Positions 1 through 9,244 of a stretch of DNA of 64,000 bases are shown here, piece by piece. The stretch is from positions 248,001 to 312,000 of the forward strand of contig NZ_PITQ01000006.1 in NCBI RefSeq assembly GCF_002834385.1, read 5' to 3'. The notes under the pieces are model-generated. The model made no database searches and had not been told where the DNA came from. It saw nothing but the letters and a program-made list of their open reading frames with translations. A program made the translations under genes and the position numbers. Position 1 is the stretch's first letter; the number at the start of each line of letters is the position of its first letter. The stretch comes from Rahnella sp. AA. Lineage in GTDB: Bacteria > Pseudomonadota > Gammaproteobacteria > Enterobacterales > Enterobacteriaceae.

Positions 1-1409
1 GCCACATTCACCTGCTCAATCCCGCTGGACTGCTGACGGCTGGCAACGGCGATGTCCGCCACGTATTCCACCATTTTCGCCATACCGCCGTTGATCTCCT
101 GAAGCGTTTCGCCGGAGCGCAACACCAGTTTACTGCCCGCATCGACTTTGCTGACGCTGGTCTGGATCAGCGTTTTAATTTCCTGCGCCGCTGTTGCAGA
201 ACGTTGCGCCAGCTGACGCACTTCTGAGGCGACCACCGCAAAACCGCGCCCCTGTTCGCCTGCGCGCGCGGCTTCCACCGCCGCATTCAGCGCCAGCAGG
301 TTAGTCTGGAAGGCAATTTCGTCGATCACACGATTGATATCGGCAATTTTCTTGCTGGAATCTTCGATCTCCTGCATTGCGGTAACCGCGTCAGTCAGAA
401 TACTGCTGCTCTGCTGTGCCTGCTCGCGCACGGTCTGCGCAAGCTGGCTGGCCTGCGAGGCATTCTCCGCGTTGAATTTCACCGTCGCGGTCATCTGTTC
501 CATACTTGCCGCCGTTTGTTCGAGCGAGCTGGCCTGTGCGTGAGTCCGGGAAGACAGATCATTATTGCCGTCCGCCATTTGCCCGGCCGCGCTGCTGAGC
601 GCCTGCGCGCTTTCACCGACCTCACGTACGATACCGCTCAGACGAGCATCCATATTCGCCAGCGCCTGCATCAGTTCGCCCATTTCATCTTTCGGGATCA
701 CGCCCAGACGGTGATTCAGGCCGCCTTCGGAAATCGATTCGGCCAGACGACGTGCGCGACGTACTGCGCCGGTAATCGAACGCACCAGCAGCCAACCCGC
801 AATCCCGGCGACCAGTAAACCGACGGCCAGAATCGCCGCCATGCTGTTGCGCATCGTGGCGTACGCCGCTGAACTGGTGGCGTAATTGTTTTCGGCGTGG
901 CTTCTCATCAGGTTATCCAGCCCGTCGATATCCTGCTGCAATGCCTGGCTGCCATTTTTCAGACGGGTTTCGATAATCACCAGCGCACCGGACGGGTTGC
1001 CTCCGGCGACCAGTTTTGCAGCATTGCTGATGGCGGCCTGATAACCGTTCAGGTCATCGAGAAAAGTGGTGCGGAGTTTTTCGCTACCGGGCACGGCAAA
1101 CGTGGCTTCATACGCCTTGCGTTCGGCGGCAATTTGCCTGCCGTAAGCATCAATCTGCGCCACACGCTGATCGACTTCAGCCGGATCAGTCCAGTAACGC
1201 AGTGATTCAAACAGCGTTGCCGATTGCATCTGCGCCAGGCGGTATAATTTCGCGGAATGTTGCAGAGGTAATAACTCAGTGCGGTAAGTTGAAATCGCCC
1301 GCTGATCGGCGGCGCGAAGACCTAATATTGCCCATAATGCAGCGATCGTCAGCAAAATACACAGCAAGCCCACGATGCCAATCAACCGGCTCTTGATGGT
1401 AAATCCCAT
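1..1409 (-). CDS. Methyl-accepting chemotaxis protein (3' end outside window)
   Basis: Inner-membrane chemoreceptor that would signal ligand occupancy to CheA/CheW. Reading leftward from an ATG at 1409 (GAGGAA five bases upstream) the product begins [14 protein letters not shown], an N-terminal membrane anchor, followed by a helical periplasmic domain of the four-helix-bundle type, a second hydrophobic segment near 780-850, a HAMP region rich in [15 protein letters not shown], and a cytoplasmic coiled coil. The conserved signalling tip is visible as [20 protein letters not shown] followed by [15 protein letters not shown]. About 469 codons are present, so only the C-terminal part, including any CheR-tethering tail, is missing. 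The ligand cannot be read from sequence. Confidence 0.95.
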   Translation of the reverse strand, partial: MGFTIKSRLIGIVGLLCILLTIAALWAILGLRAADQRAISTYRTELLPLQHSAKLYRLAQMQSATLFESLRYWTDPAEVDQRVAQIDAYGRQIAAERKAYEATFAVPGSEKLRTTFLDDLNGYQAAISNAAKLVAGGNPSGALVIIETRLKNGSQALQQDIDGLDNLMRSHAENNYATSSAAYATMRNSMAAILAVGLLVAGIAGWLLVRSITGAVRRARRLAESISEGGLNHRLGVIPKDEMGELMQALANMDARLSGIVREVGESAQALSSAAGQMADGNNDLSSRTHAQASSLEQTAASMEQMTATVKFNAENASQASQLAQTVREQAQQSSSILTDAVTAMQEIEDSSKKIADINRVIDEIAFQTNLLALNAAVEAARAGEQGRGFAVVASEVRQLAQRSATAAQEIKTLIQTSVSKVDAGSKLVLRSGETLQEINGGMAKMVEYVADIAVASRQQSSGIEQVNV

Positions 1410-1821
1410 ATCAATTCCTCTGATAACAGCGGTAATCCAACAGGAAGGCGTCAGCGTGAAATGGCAAACCGGCGATCGCCCTTTAGAACGATTTATCGGC
1501 AGAGGCCAGCGAATATTTAAGCAGTTATTTCAGGAGCCTGTACCCGCGCCGCAATTAAAGTTTTAACGATTTTAGATAGCAACGGTTTACGTTTAATCAG
1601 CGATTTACACTGCCGGGAAAGCGTTAAAACATTTTGTTACTTTATTGGTCTGAAAGGTTCTGAGACATAGAAAACACAAATGATTACTATTCACATTCTC
1701 ATTGCGTGCTCTTCTTAAAATTTGCAATTCAGGCGGATGACTGCGGTCAGATGATCCTGTGTAAAGACAATTAAAAGAAGCGGTATCGCTTTCTATTAAT
1801 GTGTTTTTTACGGGAAACGTT
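1410..1821. other. Intergenic region upstream of the siderophore receptor
   Basis: About 410 bases between the divergent chemoreceptor and receptor genes. It holds both promoters. The only specific signal I can name is an AT-rich Fur-box-like stretch near 1678-1705, listed separately. Short open frames here have no coding character or ribosome site. Confidence 0.5.
1678..1705 (+). promoter_or_regulatory. Possible Fur box upstream of fhuE-like gene
   Basis: The stretch contains AATGATTACTATTC and CATTCTCATT, resembling repeated NATWAT hexamers of Fur sites such as GATAATGATAATCATTATC. It lies about 120 bases before a siderophore receptor, the expected target of iron repression. The match is imperfect. 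Confidence 0.4.
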
Positions 1822-4011
1822 ATGTCTTTCACTGGCAGGGGTTACGGCGCGGCAACATCCGCACCTGAGAACAAAAATAAGCTTTCAACATCATTGTCGG
1901 CGCTGGCGGTTCTGGTCATGGCGGCTTCTTCCGCTGCTCACGCCGCAGCCGCCACCGGCACAGCGACAACCGCTGATGAGAATATGGTCGTTGAAGGAAC
2001 CGCAAACGGAACCGTCGATGAGTCGCAGGATTACAACGTCAAAACCACGCGTGCGGGTACGAAGATGTTGCTGACGCCGCGTGACGTGCCGCAGTCCGTC
2101 AGCGTGATCACTAAACAGCGCATGCAGGATCAGAACCTGCAATCGGTGGGCGACGTGATGGATAACACCACCGGCATCTCGACGGAAGTCATCGACAGCG
2201 AGCGCGTTTCCTATTTCTCACGCGGCTTCTACATCAATAATTACACCTACGACGGCATTCCTTCTTCTGTCAGCGATACCTGGAACTTTGGCGATGCCGC
2301 CGAAGATACCGCCATTTATGACCGTATCGAAGTCGTCCGCGGCGCGACCGGGCTGATGACCGGTGCCGGTAATCCGGCGGCGTCCGTCAACATGGTGCGC
2401 AAACAGGCGGACAGCAAAGAATTCACCGGCAATATCAGCGCCAGCTACGGCAGCTGGAATAAACAGCGTTACGTGCTCGACGTTTCCGGCCCGCTCAACG
2501 CAGAAGGCTCAGTGCGCGGCCGCGTCGTGGCCGGTTATCAGGATCAGGACAGCTGGCTCGACCGTTACCATAAAACCAAAAAATTCATTTATGGCGTGGT
2601 CGATGCCGACGTGACCGATAACACCACGGTGTCGCTCGGCTACGATTATCAGGAAAATAATACCGGCAATCCGACGTGGGGCGGGCTGCCGACCTGGTAC
2701 AGCAACGGCGCACGCACGCATTTCGACCGCAGCACCAACACATCCGCGGACTGGACGCACTACAACACCCAATCGCGCAAAGTCTTCGCTAACGTGAAAC
2801 ATGATTTCGATAACGGCTGGACATTCCGCGTCAACGGAACGCACGGCGAACAGAAATTCGACGACAAGCTGCTGTATATCGAAGATTTCCCGGACGCGAC
2901 AACGGGCGAAGGGATTTCCGGATTCGGCAGTAAAGACCGCGGAACGCGCAAACTGGATTCGGTGGATACCTACGCCAGCGGACCTTTCCAGCTCTTTGGC
3001 CGCCAGCATGAAATGGTCGCTGGCGTCAGTTACAGCCGCCAGCACAACTCGACGTACAGCGCCAACGGCCCGATCGACAGCGACACCATGGGCAGCTTCA
3101 ACAACTGGAACGGCGACGTTGCGGAACCGGAATGGGACGACTGGTATCTGAACGCCGACGACGTGGTGCGCCAGAAAGCGGGCTACCTGGCGACCCGGTT
3201 CTCGCTGACCGACCCGCTCTCACTGATTATCGGCGCGCGTTATACGCAGTGGAGCACCGTCGGCAGCAGCGGCAATATGAGTAAAAATAACCTCACGCCT
3301 TACGGCGGCCTGGTTTACGACATCGACGATACGTGGTCGGCTTACGCCAGTTATACCTCCATCTTCCAGCCACAAACCTACCGCACCCGCGACGGTCATT
3401 ATCTGGCACCAGCCACCGGGAAAAACTACGAAACCGGCCTGAAATCCAGCTGGATGAGCGACCGCCTGACCGCTACGTTCGCCGTTTTCCGCATCGAACA
3501 GGATAATGTCGCAGAAGCCGATGGCGACAACTTCGTCAATGACACCAGCGAACAGGCCTACTACGCCGCGCAGGGCACGGTCAGCAAAGGGGCTGAATTC
3601 GAGATTAACGGCGCGGTGACCGACAACCTGCAAATGACTTTCGGCGCCACACGCTATGTTGCGCGGGATAACACCGGTGGACGTCTCAACAGCAATATGC
3701 CGCAGACGCAGCTCAAACTGTTCAGCCGCTATCAGTTACCGTGGATGCCGGATCTCACCGTCGGCGGTGGCGTGAACTGGCAAAACCGTACCTTCCAGGA
3801 TGCCACCGGGCCAGACGGCAACACAGTGCGCGTGTATCAGGGCAGCGTTCCGCTGGTTAATTTGTTCACCCGTTATCAGGTCACCCGTCAGCTCGCGGTG
3901 CAGGCTAACATCGATAACCTCTTTGACCGCAGCTATTACTCGTGGCTGAGCGATTACGCCGTTTACGGTCAGCCTCGCAGTTATTCCGTCAGCCTTTCTT
4001 ACGCGTTCTGA
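1822..4011 (+). CDS. fhuE: TonB-dependent siderophore receptor, FhuE-like
   Basis: Outer-membrane gated channel importing ferric hydroxamate siderophores (coprogen/rhodotorulate type in FhuE) with TonB-ExbBD energy. The product, about 729 residues, has a signal peptide ending SSAAHA, a TonB box region (ENMVVEG), a plug domain with TPRDVPQSVSVI and VRGATGLMTGAGNP, and a 22-strand barrel ending in a C-terminal aromatic residue (SVSLSYAF). Many stretches recall E. coli FhuE, for example GSWNK.RYV.D, SPTWGGLP-like PTWGGLP, YASYTSIFQPQ and VGGGVNWQNR. Start: an upstream GTG at 1801 is in frame, but the ATG at 1822 gives a conventional signal peptide. A Fur-like site upstream suggests iron repression. 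Substrate within the hydroxamate group is inferred. Confidence 0.88.
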   Translation: MSFTGRGYGAATSAPENKNKLSTSLSALAVLVMAASSAAHAAAATGTATTADENMVVEGTANGTVDESQDYNVKTTRAGTKMLLTPRDVPQSVSVITKQRMQDQNLQSVGDVMDNTTGISTEVIDSERVSYFSRGFYINNYTYDGIPSSVSDTWNFGDAAEDTAIYDRIEVVRGATGLMTGAGNPAASVNMVRKQADSKEFTGNISASYGSWNKQRYVLDVSGPLNAEGSVRGRVVAGYQDQDSWLDRYHKTKKFIYGVVDADVTDNTTVSLGYDYQENNTGNPTWGGLPTWYSNGARTHFDRSTNTSADWTHYNTQSRKVFANVKHDFDNGWTFRVNGTHGEQKFDDKLLYIEDFPDATTGEGISGFGSKDRGTRKLDSVDTYASGPFQLFGRQHEMVAGVSYSRQHNSTYSANGPIDSDTMGSFNNWNGDVAEPEWDDWYLNADDVVRQKAGYLATRFSLTDPLSLIIGARYTQWSTVGSSGNMSKNNLTPYGGLVYDIDDTWSAYASYTSIFQPQTYRTRDGHYLAPATGKNYETGLKSSWMSDRLTATFAVFRIEQDNVAEADGDNFVNDTSEQAYYAAQGTVSKGAEFEINGAVTDNLQMTFGATRYVARDNTGGRLNSNMPQTQLKLFSRYQLPWMPDLTVGGGVNWQNRTFQDATGPDGNTVRVYQGSVPLVNLFTRYQVTRQLAVQANIDNLFDRSYYSWLSDYAVYGQPRSYSVSLSYAF

Positions 4012-4021
4012 TTTGTTTGCC

Positions 4022-4062
4022 ATCGCGCAATTACCCCCCTTTTGATGCGGTAATTGCGCGAT
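4022..4062. terminator. Strong hairpin after the receptor gene
   Basis: Perfect 14-bp inverted repeat, ATCGCGCAATTACC at 4022-4035 and its complement at 4049-4062, around a 13-base loop, 11 bases past the receptor stop codon. There is no clear T-run, so it may act as an RNA-stabilising end or a weak or Rho-assisted terminator. Confidence 0.55.
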
Positions 4063-4146
4063 TGGCTTTCGGAATATTCCGATAACATCCCTGAAATAAA
4101 CCAATAAAAACGACGCCTGCACGTCAGATTATCTCAGGGAATAACC

Positions 4147-7100
4147 ATGACTCGCCTTTATCGCGCAACAGGCGGCTGTGCCCGTTTTGTCTGCACTTTT
4201 CTTCTGTTGTCTTTAGTTTCGGTATCCTCGGCCATCGCGCAATCCGCAGGCTGTACCGCACTGAATAACGCGACGTTTTCCACCGCGACATTTGCTGCAC
4301 AGGCTTATCAGTCAAGCCAGTTTGACGCTGGTGATACTTTGACCCTGACGTTTACCGACTCCGGCGCAGGCGTGAACAGTGACAACACGAATACCGACAG
4401 TTTTAGCCTGACGAACTACGGGATGAGCACGTTCTCAACCTATTACCCCACTGCAAGTTCAGGCGGCACAGCCGGAACACATACTTATACGGTTACGGGC
4501 TCGCAGCTGGTGAGTGCCGGACTCCGGTTTCGCATAACGACCAGCCACGGCTACCTCAGCCCGCTCACAGTTTCCTGTACCTCTGCGACCAGCGCATCAA
4601 CAGACGCCAGCCTTTCGGCGCTTTCAGCTTCCCAGGGTTCACTGTCTCCGGCATTCTCCTCCGGCACCTCGTCTTACAACGTGGTTGTGGCCAACAGCGT
4701 CACCCGCATTTCTCTCACGCCAACCACCCGCAATAACACGGCAACCGTCACCGTGAACGGCGTGTCCGTCACCTCGGGCAGCGCCTCCGGTGCGGTTGCA
4801 TTAAGCGAAGGCAATAACACATTAAGCGTGGTCGTTACGGCGGGAGATGGGACAACCACTTCCGCCTATACCGTAGTGGTGCAACGCAGCGGGCTGGCAC
4901 CGGTCGCGGGTTCGGACAGCACCAGCGTGGCGTTTAACAGCAGCAATAACGCCATTACCCTGCCCCTTTCCGGCGGAACAGCCACATCGGTGGCGGTAAC
5001 CTCTCCGCCCGCACACGGCTCCGTTGTCATCACGGGAACCACCGCCACTTACACACCGGTAAGCAACTATTCAGGCACGGATACCTTCACCTATACCGCC
5101 AGCAATAACTGGGGAACCTCTGCGCCAGCCACTGTAAGCATCCATGTAACCAACGTGACGCTGAGTTTCACACCGGCCAGCGGCACATTGTCTTCTGCCA
5201 CGGTGGGCACGCCTTGGTCACAGACCATCACGGCCAGCAGTGGCACGTCGCCTTATACCTACAGCGCGTCCGGCCTGCCCGCAGGCCGGACAATCAGCGC
5301 CAGCACCGGCGAAATTTCCGGAACGCCGACGGCATCGGGTAGCTATACAATTCAGGTCAGCGCTGCGGATAACGCCGGGATCACCGGCACGGTCAGTTAT
5401 CAGATTACCGTTACCGGTCAGGCACCGGTCGTCAGCGCGGTGTCATCAACCGTGGTCGCCAATACCCGTGAGAATCTGATTGAACCGGTGTTATCCGGCG
5501 GCGCAGTGACGTCGCTTGCCATTGTGCAACAACCCGCACACGGCACTGCGCGGATCCAAAGCCTGAAAATCCGCTATACCCCTGCCGCGGGATATTCCGG
5601 CAGTGACAGTTTCATTTACAGCGCGTCCAACAATTTTGGCGCGGCACAGGCGACGGTCACACTTAATGTTACCGCCACGACGCTGGCATTTACCCCCGCC
5701 AGCGGCGCGTTGCCGGAAGGCCGTGCAGGCACAGCTTACCGTCAGACGTTCGGCACTTCCGGCGGCACAGCGCCTTATCAGTACCGCATTTCAGGGGTTT
5801 TACCGGCCGGATTAGCGCTGGCTGGCGATACCCTGAGCGGGACACCAGCCGCCGCAGGTAACAGCAATTTCACACTGACGGCGACGGATGCCAGCGGCGC
5901 AAGCGGTCAGGTCACGTATACGCTCAATATCATCAGTGCGGAGCCGGTGGGTGCAAGCCATGCCGCTTCCGTTCTGGCCGGAAAATCAGTGCGCGTCAAC
6001 CTGACCGAAAGCGCCACAGGCGGCCCGTTCACCGGCGCGCGCCTTGTTGATTTACCGCCAAAAACATCAGGTAACGCTACAATCCAACAAAGCGAAAACA
6101 GCGTTTATCTGGATTTTGACGCTGCCAGTCAGGCTTCCGGCACGGTAGCTCTGCGCTATGTGTTGCTGACGCAAGATTCACAATCTGCACCGGCGACGGT
6201 GACCTTCACCATCGCCGGACGCCCTGATCCGTCTAAAGATCCCGACGTTCTCGGCCTGGTCAGTGCCCAGATTCAGTCGGCACAGAATTTTGCGCGCGCT
6301 CAGATCCGTAACTTCAGCGATCGTCTGGAAACCCTGCACAATACGGCCAGTGTTCACAGCGGGATGAACGGTATCCGCTTCAACATGCCGTCGTCTAAAA
6401 AAGAACGCGGCCCTGACGATACGCTGTGGAATTCTGCCTGGGAAAATAACCGTCAGCCCTCCGAATTGCCCCAGATGACAGACAAAACCTCCGCACAGCA
6501 TCCGCTCAACAGCAATAATTCACGCATCAATTACTGGACCGGTGGCTTTGTGGATTTTGGGCATTCCGATAAAGACGGCGTGAGTTTCAGCCATACGCTG
6601 GTGGGGATCAGCACCGGCGCAGACTATCAGTTCACCCCTGAATTTACCGCAGGTATGGGGATTGGTTTTGGCCGGGACGTCAGCGACATTGGCGACAGCG
6701 GTTCCCGCAGCAACGGGCGCTCCGTCAGTTCAGCGTTTTATGGCAGTTATCATCCGGACAACTACTTTATCGATGGCCTGCTCGGCTATAGCCGTCTGGA
6801 CTATGACAGCCGCCGCTACGTAACAGAAATGGATCACTTCGCACGCGGCGACCGTGGTGGTTATCAGGTATTTGGCGCCGTCACCACGGGTTACGATTAC
6901 CGTCTGCCGGACCTGCTCATCTCCCCTTACGGACGTCTGCAATTATCGCGCACACATCTGAACAGCTACACCGAATCGAACGCCGACGCCTATGATTTAG
7001 CCTTCGCCTCACAAGTGCTGAATGACGTCACCGGCGCCGTTGGGATCCGGACGCAGTACGCGTTGCCGCTGACCTGGTCGATGTTGCGCTGGCAAAGTCG

Positions 7101-7347
7101 TATCGAATACGCGCACGCCTTCAGCGATCAGGGCCGCGCCCGTCTGGGTTATGCGGACAGCGGCAATGACAGCTGGAGCGCAGATGTCTCCGGCGACAGT
7201 CAGGAAAATATCGTGCTGGGCATGGGGCTGGATTTCCTGCTGCCACACAACATTACGCCGGGCATCGCCTATCAGGGAACGCTGGGGCTGGATGATGCGC
7301 GCAGCCGTTCTCAGATGATCATGATAAGGGTGAATATCGGATTCTGA
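4147..7347 (+). CDS. Autotransporter adhesin with tandem Ig-like domains
   Basis: Type Va secreted surface protein, 1066 residues. Signal peptide of about 31 residues (LLLSLVSVSSAIAQ). The passenger shows, in order: a leading beta domain to about residue 145; a cadherin-like beta-sandwich (about 152-245, TDASLSALSASQGSLSPAF); a bacterial Ig/VCBS-like domain with YTPVSNYSGTDTFTYTASN (about 250-335); a He_PIG domain with LSFTPASGTL and GLPAGRTISASTGEISGTP (about 340-425); then a second Ig-like plus He_PIG pair (about 430-600) and one more beta domain. A helical linker (about 695-760) leads to an autotransporter barrel (about 790-1066) ending in phenylalanine. CAGGGA precedes the ATG. Role in adhesion or biofilm is inferred from architecture; no protease motif was seen. 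Confidence 0.85.
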   Translation: MTRLYRATGGCARFVCTFLLLSLVSVSSAIAQSAGCTALNNATFSTATFAAQAYQSSQFDAGDTLTLTFTDSGAGVNSDNTNTDSFSLTNYGMSTFSTYYPTASSGGTAGTHTYTVTGSQLVSAGLRFRITTSHGYLSPLTVSCTSATSASTDASLSALSASQGSLSPAFSSGTSSYNVVVANSVTRISLTPTTRNNTATVTVNGVSVTSGSASGAVALSEGNNTLSVVVTAGDGTTTSAYTVVVQRSGLAPVAGSDSTSVAFNSSNNAITLPLSGGTATSVAVTSPPAHGSVVITGTTATYTPVSNYSGTDTFTYTASNNWGTSAPATVSIHVTNVTLSFTPASGTLSSATVGTPWSQTITASSGTSPYTYSASGLPAGRTISASTGEISGTPTASGSYTIQVSAADNAGITGTVSYQITVTGQAPVVSAVSSTVVANTRENLIEPVLSGGAVTSLAIVQQPAHGTARIQSLKIRYTPAAGYSGSDSFIYSASNNFGAAQATVTLNVTATTLAFTPASGALPEGRAGTAYRQTFGTSGGTAPYQYRISGVLPAGLALAGDTLSGTPAAAGNSNFTLTATDASGASGQVTYTLNIISAEPVGASHAASVLAGKSVRVNLTESATGGPFTGARLVDLPPKTSGNATIQQSENSVYLDFDAASQASGTVALRYVLLTQDSQSAPATVTFTIAGRPDPSKDPDVLGLVSAQIQSAQNFARAQIRNFSDRLETLHNTASVHSGMNGIRFNMPSSKKERGPDDTLWNSAWENNRQPSELPQMTDKTSAQHPLNSNNSRINYWTGGFVDFGHSDKDGVSFSHTLVGISTGADYQFTPEFTAGMGIGFGRDVSDIGDSGSRSNGRSVSSAFYGSYHPDNYFIDGLLGYSRLDYDSRRYVTEMDHFARGDRGGYQVFGAVTTGYDYRLPDLLISPYGRLQLSRTHLNSYTESNADAYDLAFASQVLNDVTGAVGIRTQYALPLTWSMLRWQSRIEYAHAFSDQGRARLGYADSGNDSWSADVSGDSQENIVLGMGLDFLLPHNITPGIAYQGTLGLDDARSRSQMIMIRVNIGF

Positions 7348-7369
7348 GGCGTTTAAGAAATGAGTTACA

Positions 7370-7392
7370 GGGCGCTAAAGCGCCCTTTTTTA
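7370..7392 (+). terminator. Rho-independent terminator of the autotransporter gene
   Basis: GGGCGC, a short loop and GCGCCC are followed by TTTTTT, 22 bases after the autotransporter stop codon. Confidence 0.85.
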
Positions 7393-7462
7393 TGCGCTTT
7401 AGATTTGCTCATTGTTTATTCCTAACATTATCAGGGGACGTTACGTAATAATTGGTGCGCAA

Positions 7463-7960
7463 TTAACTTTTTGCAGTTTTGGTTACCGGTTGTGATCCCG
7501 CAATAACCGTTAATTTTTTATCGGTGTCTTTTTCTTCCTGCAATGTTTCTTCAAGTAATTTCGCAGCCTGCGAATATCCCAGCTTTTTCGCTAACGCGGC
7601 TAAGGTGCCATAAGTCGCAATTTCATAATGCTCAACTTTTTGGGCTGCGCCGATAAGGCCGGCGTCCAGCACTTCGCCTTTTTCAACAGAATCAATCAGC
7701 TCCTGCGCTTCTTCTACCAGCCCTTCCATCGCATGACATTTCATACGTTTAAGGCGAATTTCATCAGAAGACTCAACGACTTGATCTAATCTTTCAATCT
7801 GCCCCTGCGTTTCTTCAAGGTGTGTTTTAAAAGCATCGCCCAGTTTAGGGTCTGTGGCAGCACGGGCCATTTTAGGCAGCGCCTTGGTTATCTGACGTTC
7901 AGCACTATAAACATCAGATAAATCATGAATGAATAATTCTTTTAAGGTTGTAATAGACAT
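7463..7960 (-). CDS. yciF: YciF-like ferritin-like stress protein (DUF892)
   Basis: 165-residue protein of the YciE/YciF family, a four-helix ferritin-like fold linked to osmotic and general stress responses; its biochemical role is not settled. The sequence follows E. coli YciF closely: FIHDLSDVYSAERQITKALPK, HLEETQGQIERLDQVVESS, RMKCHAMEGLVEEA and AAQKVEHYEIATYGTLAALA. The conserved acidic and histidine residues at the helix cores (E in SAERQ, HLEET, KVEHYE) are present. The C-terminal tail (GSQPVTKTAKS) is family-typical low complexity. It stands alone, convergent with the autotransporter gene, with an AT-rich upstream region. Confidence 0.92.
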   Translation of the reverse strand: MSITTLKELFIHDLSDVYSAERQITKALPKMARAATDPKLGDAFKTHLEETQGQIERLDQVVESSDEIRLKRMKCHAMEGLVEEAQELIDSVEKGEVLDAGLIGAAQKVEHYEIATYGTLAALAKKLGYSQAAKLLEETLQEEKDTDKKLTVIAGSQPVTKTAKS

Positions 7961-8340
7961 TATATTTCCTTTTTACAGCGGCGGATTTATTGACTCATTA
8001 AGCGTAGTCCCTTTGAATGTCATAAATTTCGTTTGAGACTTATCTCATCAGAAATATAAAATAAAAATCGTTTTTTATTCATCCATAAATACGCTAACTC
8101 CCTGCCTGCTATGACGATAATATTATTTACCGACACCCGAAAAAAATTACATTGCTTTTATATTAAAAAACAAATTTCCATTCAGGATTTTGTCTGAACA
8201 CCGTCAAATGCATTTTCTGCAATGGTGCAATGGGAAGTGCAGAATGTAACTCACTGCAACGCTTGAAATTTCTCTGGAAAGCAAACCTCAATTTCGCATT
8301 AAGCCTGTTGGTTTACTTCTTTGTATTACGCTATAGTGCG
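7961..8340. other. AT-rich intergenic stretch before the phage-immunity remnant
   Basis: Upstream region of the yciF-like gene on the minus strand and of the C4-like locus on the plus strand. An open frame at 8230-8466 runs into the RNA locus; part of it (YSAPAAAKSAAGF) vaguely resembles Ash/Icd-like phage peptides, but I cannot support it as a gene. Confidence 0.4.
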
Positions 8341-8366
8341 CCCGCTGCGGCAAAATCCGCAGCCGG

Positions 8367-8378
8367 GTTTCGCAGCTC
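8367..8378 (+). promoter_or_regulatory. Upstream target repeat for the C4/CI-like RNA
   Basis: GTTTCGCAGCTC occurs here and again at 8561-8572, flanking the structured RNA locus. TTCGCAG within it is complementary to CTGCGAA at 8530-8536 inside the RNA. In phage P4 immunity, matching seqA and seqC sites flank the CI RNA and pair with its seqB. A second shared element, CGTACTTA, follows each copy (8396-8403 and 8583-8590). Confidence 0.6.
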
Positions 8379-8475
8379 GGTTAACTCTATAAGGACGTAC
8401 TTAATGCCATGCATTGAGTGCCAATGTCTTTGCTCATCTGTTATTTGTACGGCTTACGCTGTCTGATAACATCAA

Positions 8476-8556
8476 TGGTGGCTCAGACGGGGCAGCCTTC
8501 GGGCTGGCCGGTGTCCTTGTAGGCCGGTACTGCGAACCTTGTCTGAGCTACCACCA
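8476..8556 (+). ncRNA. C4/CI-like phage antisense immunity RNA
   Basis: About 80 bases that fold into a closed multi-branch structure. The ends pair: TGGTGG-CTCAGAC (8476-8488) with GTCTGAG-cta-CCACCA (8541-8556), 13 bp with a three-base bulge. Inside is a CAGCC-TTCG-GGCTG hairpin (8494-8507) and a second branch made of CCGG pairs. The single-stranded candidate CTGCGAA (8530-8536) is complementary to TTCGCAG in both flanking repeats. This arrangement matches the known P4 CI and P1/P7 C4 antisense RNAs, which cause premature termination of the leader they come from. Here the downstream genes are an Ash-like peptide and a Ner/SfsB-like regulator, not P4 replication genes. Confidence 0.72.
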
Positions 8557-8560
8557 AAGA

Positions 8561-8572
8561 GTTTCGCAGCTC
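8561..8572 (+). promoter_or_regulatory. Downstream target repeat for the C4/CI-like RNA
   Basis: Second exact copy of GTTTCGCAGCTC, the position of seqC in the P4 layout. It lies between the RNA and the ribosome site of the small peptide gene at 8607, so pairing could control read-through or translation. Confidence 0.6.
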
Positions 8573-8606
8573 CCGTGGTAGTCGTACTTACTACAAGGAG
8601 ATGTCA

Positions 8607-8693
8607 ATGAAACTATCGCATAGCCCCACTTTTCTGCCCTTCTGCACCGCGGTTCCTGCGCAGGCCAACACAGGAGCAAACCGTTATGAATAA
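8607..8693 (+). CDS. Ash-like small phage peptide
   Basis: 28-codon frame beginning MKLSHSPTFLPF and ending with PAQANTGANRYE. The ATG at 8607 sits six bases after AAGGAG; a second ATG at 8601 abuts that site and is unlikely. The C-terminal VPAQANTGAN pattern recalls phage Ash/Icd-like short proteins, a loose resemblance. Its stop codon overlaps the start of the next gene (ATG at 8686), so it may serve mainly as a coupling leader peptide. Confidence 0.5.
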   Translation: MKLSHSPTFLPFCTAVPAQANTGANRYE

Positions 8694-8946
8694 TCAGGAC
8701 TGGCATCAGGCCGATATCATTGCCGCGTTACGCAAGAAAGGCACCACGCTTGCCGCCGTTTCCCGCGCTGCTGGCCTGAGTTCCTCAACGCTTTCAAATG
8801 CGCTTTCCAGACCGTGGCCGAAAGGTGAAATCCTGATCGGTCAGGCGCTGGGTATTCCCCCGTCCGTCATCTGGCCGAGTCGCTATTACCATCCTGCCAC
8901 CCATGAGCTGATGCAGCGGCCACCGCGCGCGGCGAACCGGATTTAA
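8686..8946 (+). CDS. sfsB: Ner/SfsB (Nlp)-like HTH regulator
   Basis: 86-residue DNA-binding protein of the Ner family, named for the Mu/D108 early-gene repressor, with E. coli SfsB/Nlp as chromosomal relative. The match to SfsB is clear: DWH.ADIIAALRKKGTT, GLSSSTLSNALSRPWPKGE and IWPSRYYHPATHE. The helix-turn-helix spans roughly residues 18-50. GGAGCAAACCGTT gives a ribosome site, and the start overlaps the end of the upstream peptide. With the C4-like RNA it forms what looks like a phage regulatory remnant. A hairpin at 8971-8993 ends the unit. Confidence 0.88.
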   Translation: MNNQDWHQADIIAALRKKGTTLAAVSRAAGLSSSTLSNALSRPWPKGEILIGQALGIPPSVIWPSRYYHPATHELMQRPPRAANRI

Positions 8947-8970
8947 AGAACAGGTCGAGGGAATAAGATT

Positions 8971-8994
8971 AAGGGTGCGAAATGCGCCCTTTTA
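8971..8994 (+). terminator. Terminator after the Ner-like gene
   Basis: AAGGGTGC, a short loop and GCGCCCTTTT, 25 bases after the stop codon. Confidence 0.7.
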
Positions 8995-9244
8995 TTTGCT
9001 CATGTCAAAAACACCGAACCTGTAACCCACTGTAAATATCCTCTTTAAATATTGCGTTAATTGTGGCGGAAGTTTGCTTAACAATGAATTAGCAATTAAA
9101 GCTAATGGTCGCAACATGAAAAGGTGTTTATTGGCAATGTGCCGGATAAATATCTCAAGTGCGCAATCGCCTCTGATTATTACGGCACATTCTGAATACC
9201 CAAATCATCCGGGTATAGAGACTGTATTAGTGAGGAGTAAATCC

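Noticed and set aside
8230-8466. 78-codon frame before the C4-like RNA
   Set aside because: It crosses a target repeat, lacks a convincing ribosome site, and only faintly resembles phage Ash/Icd peptides.
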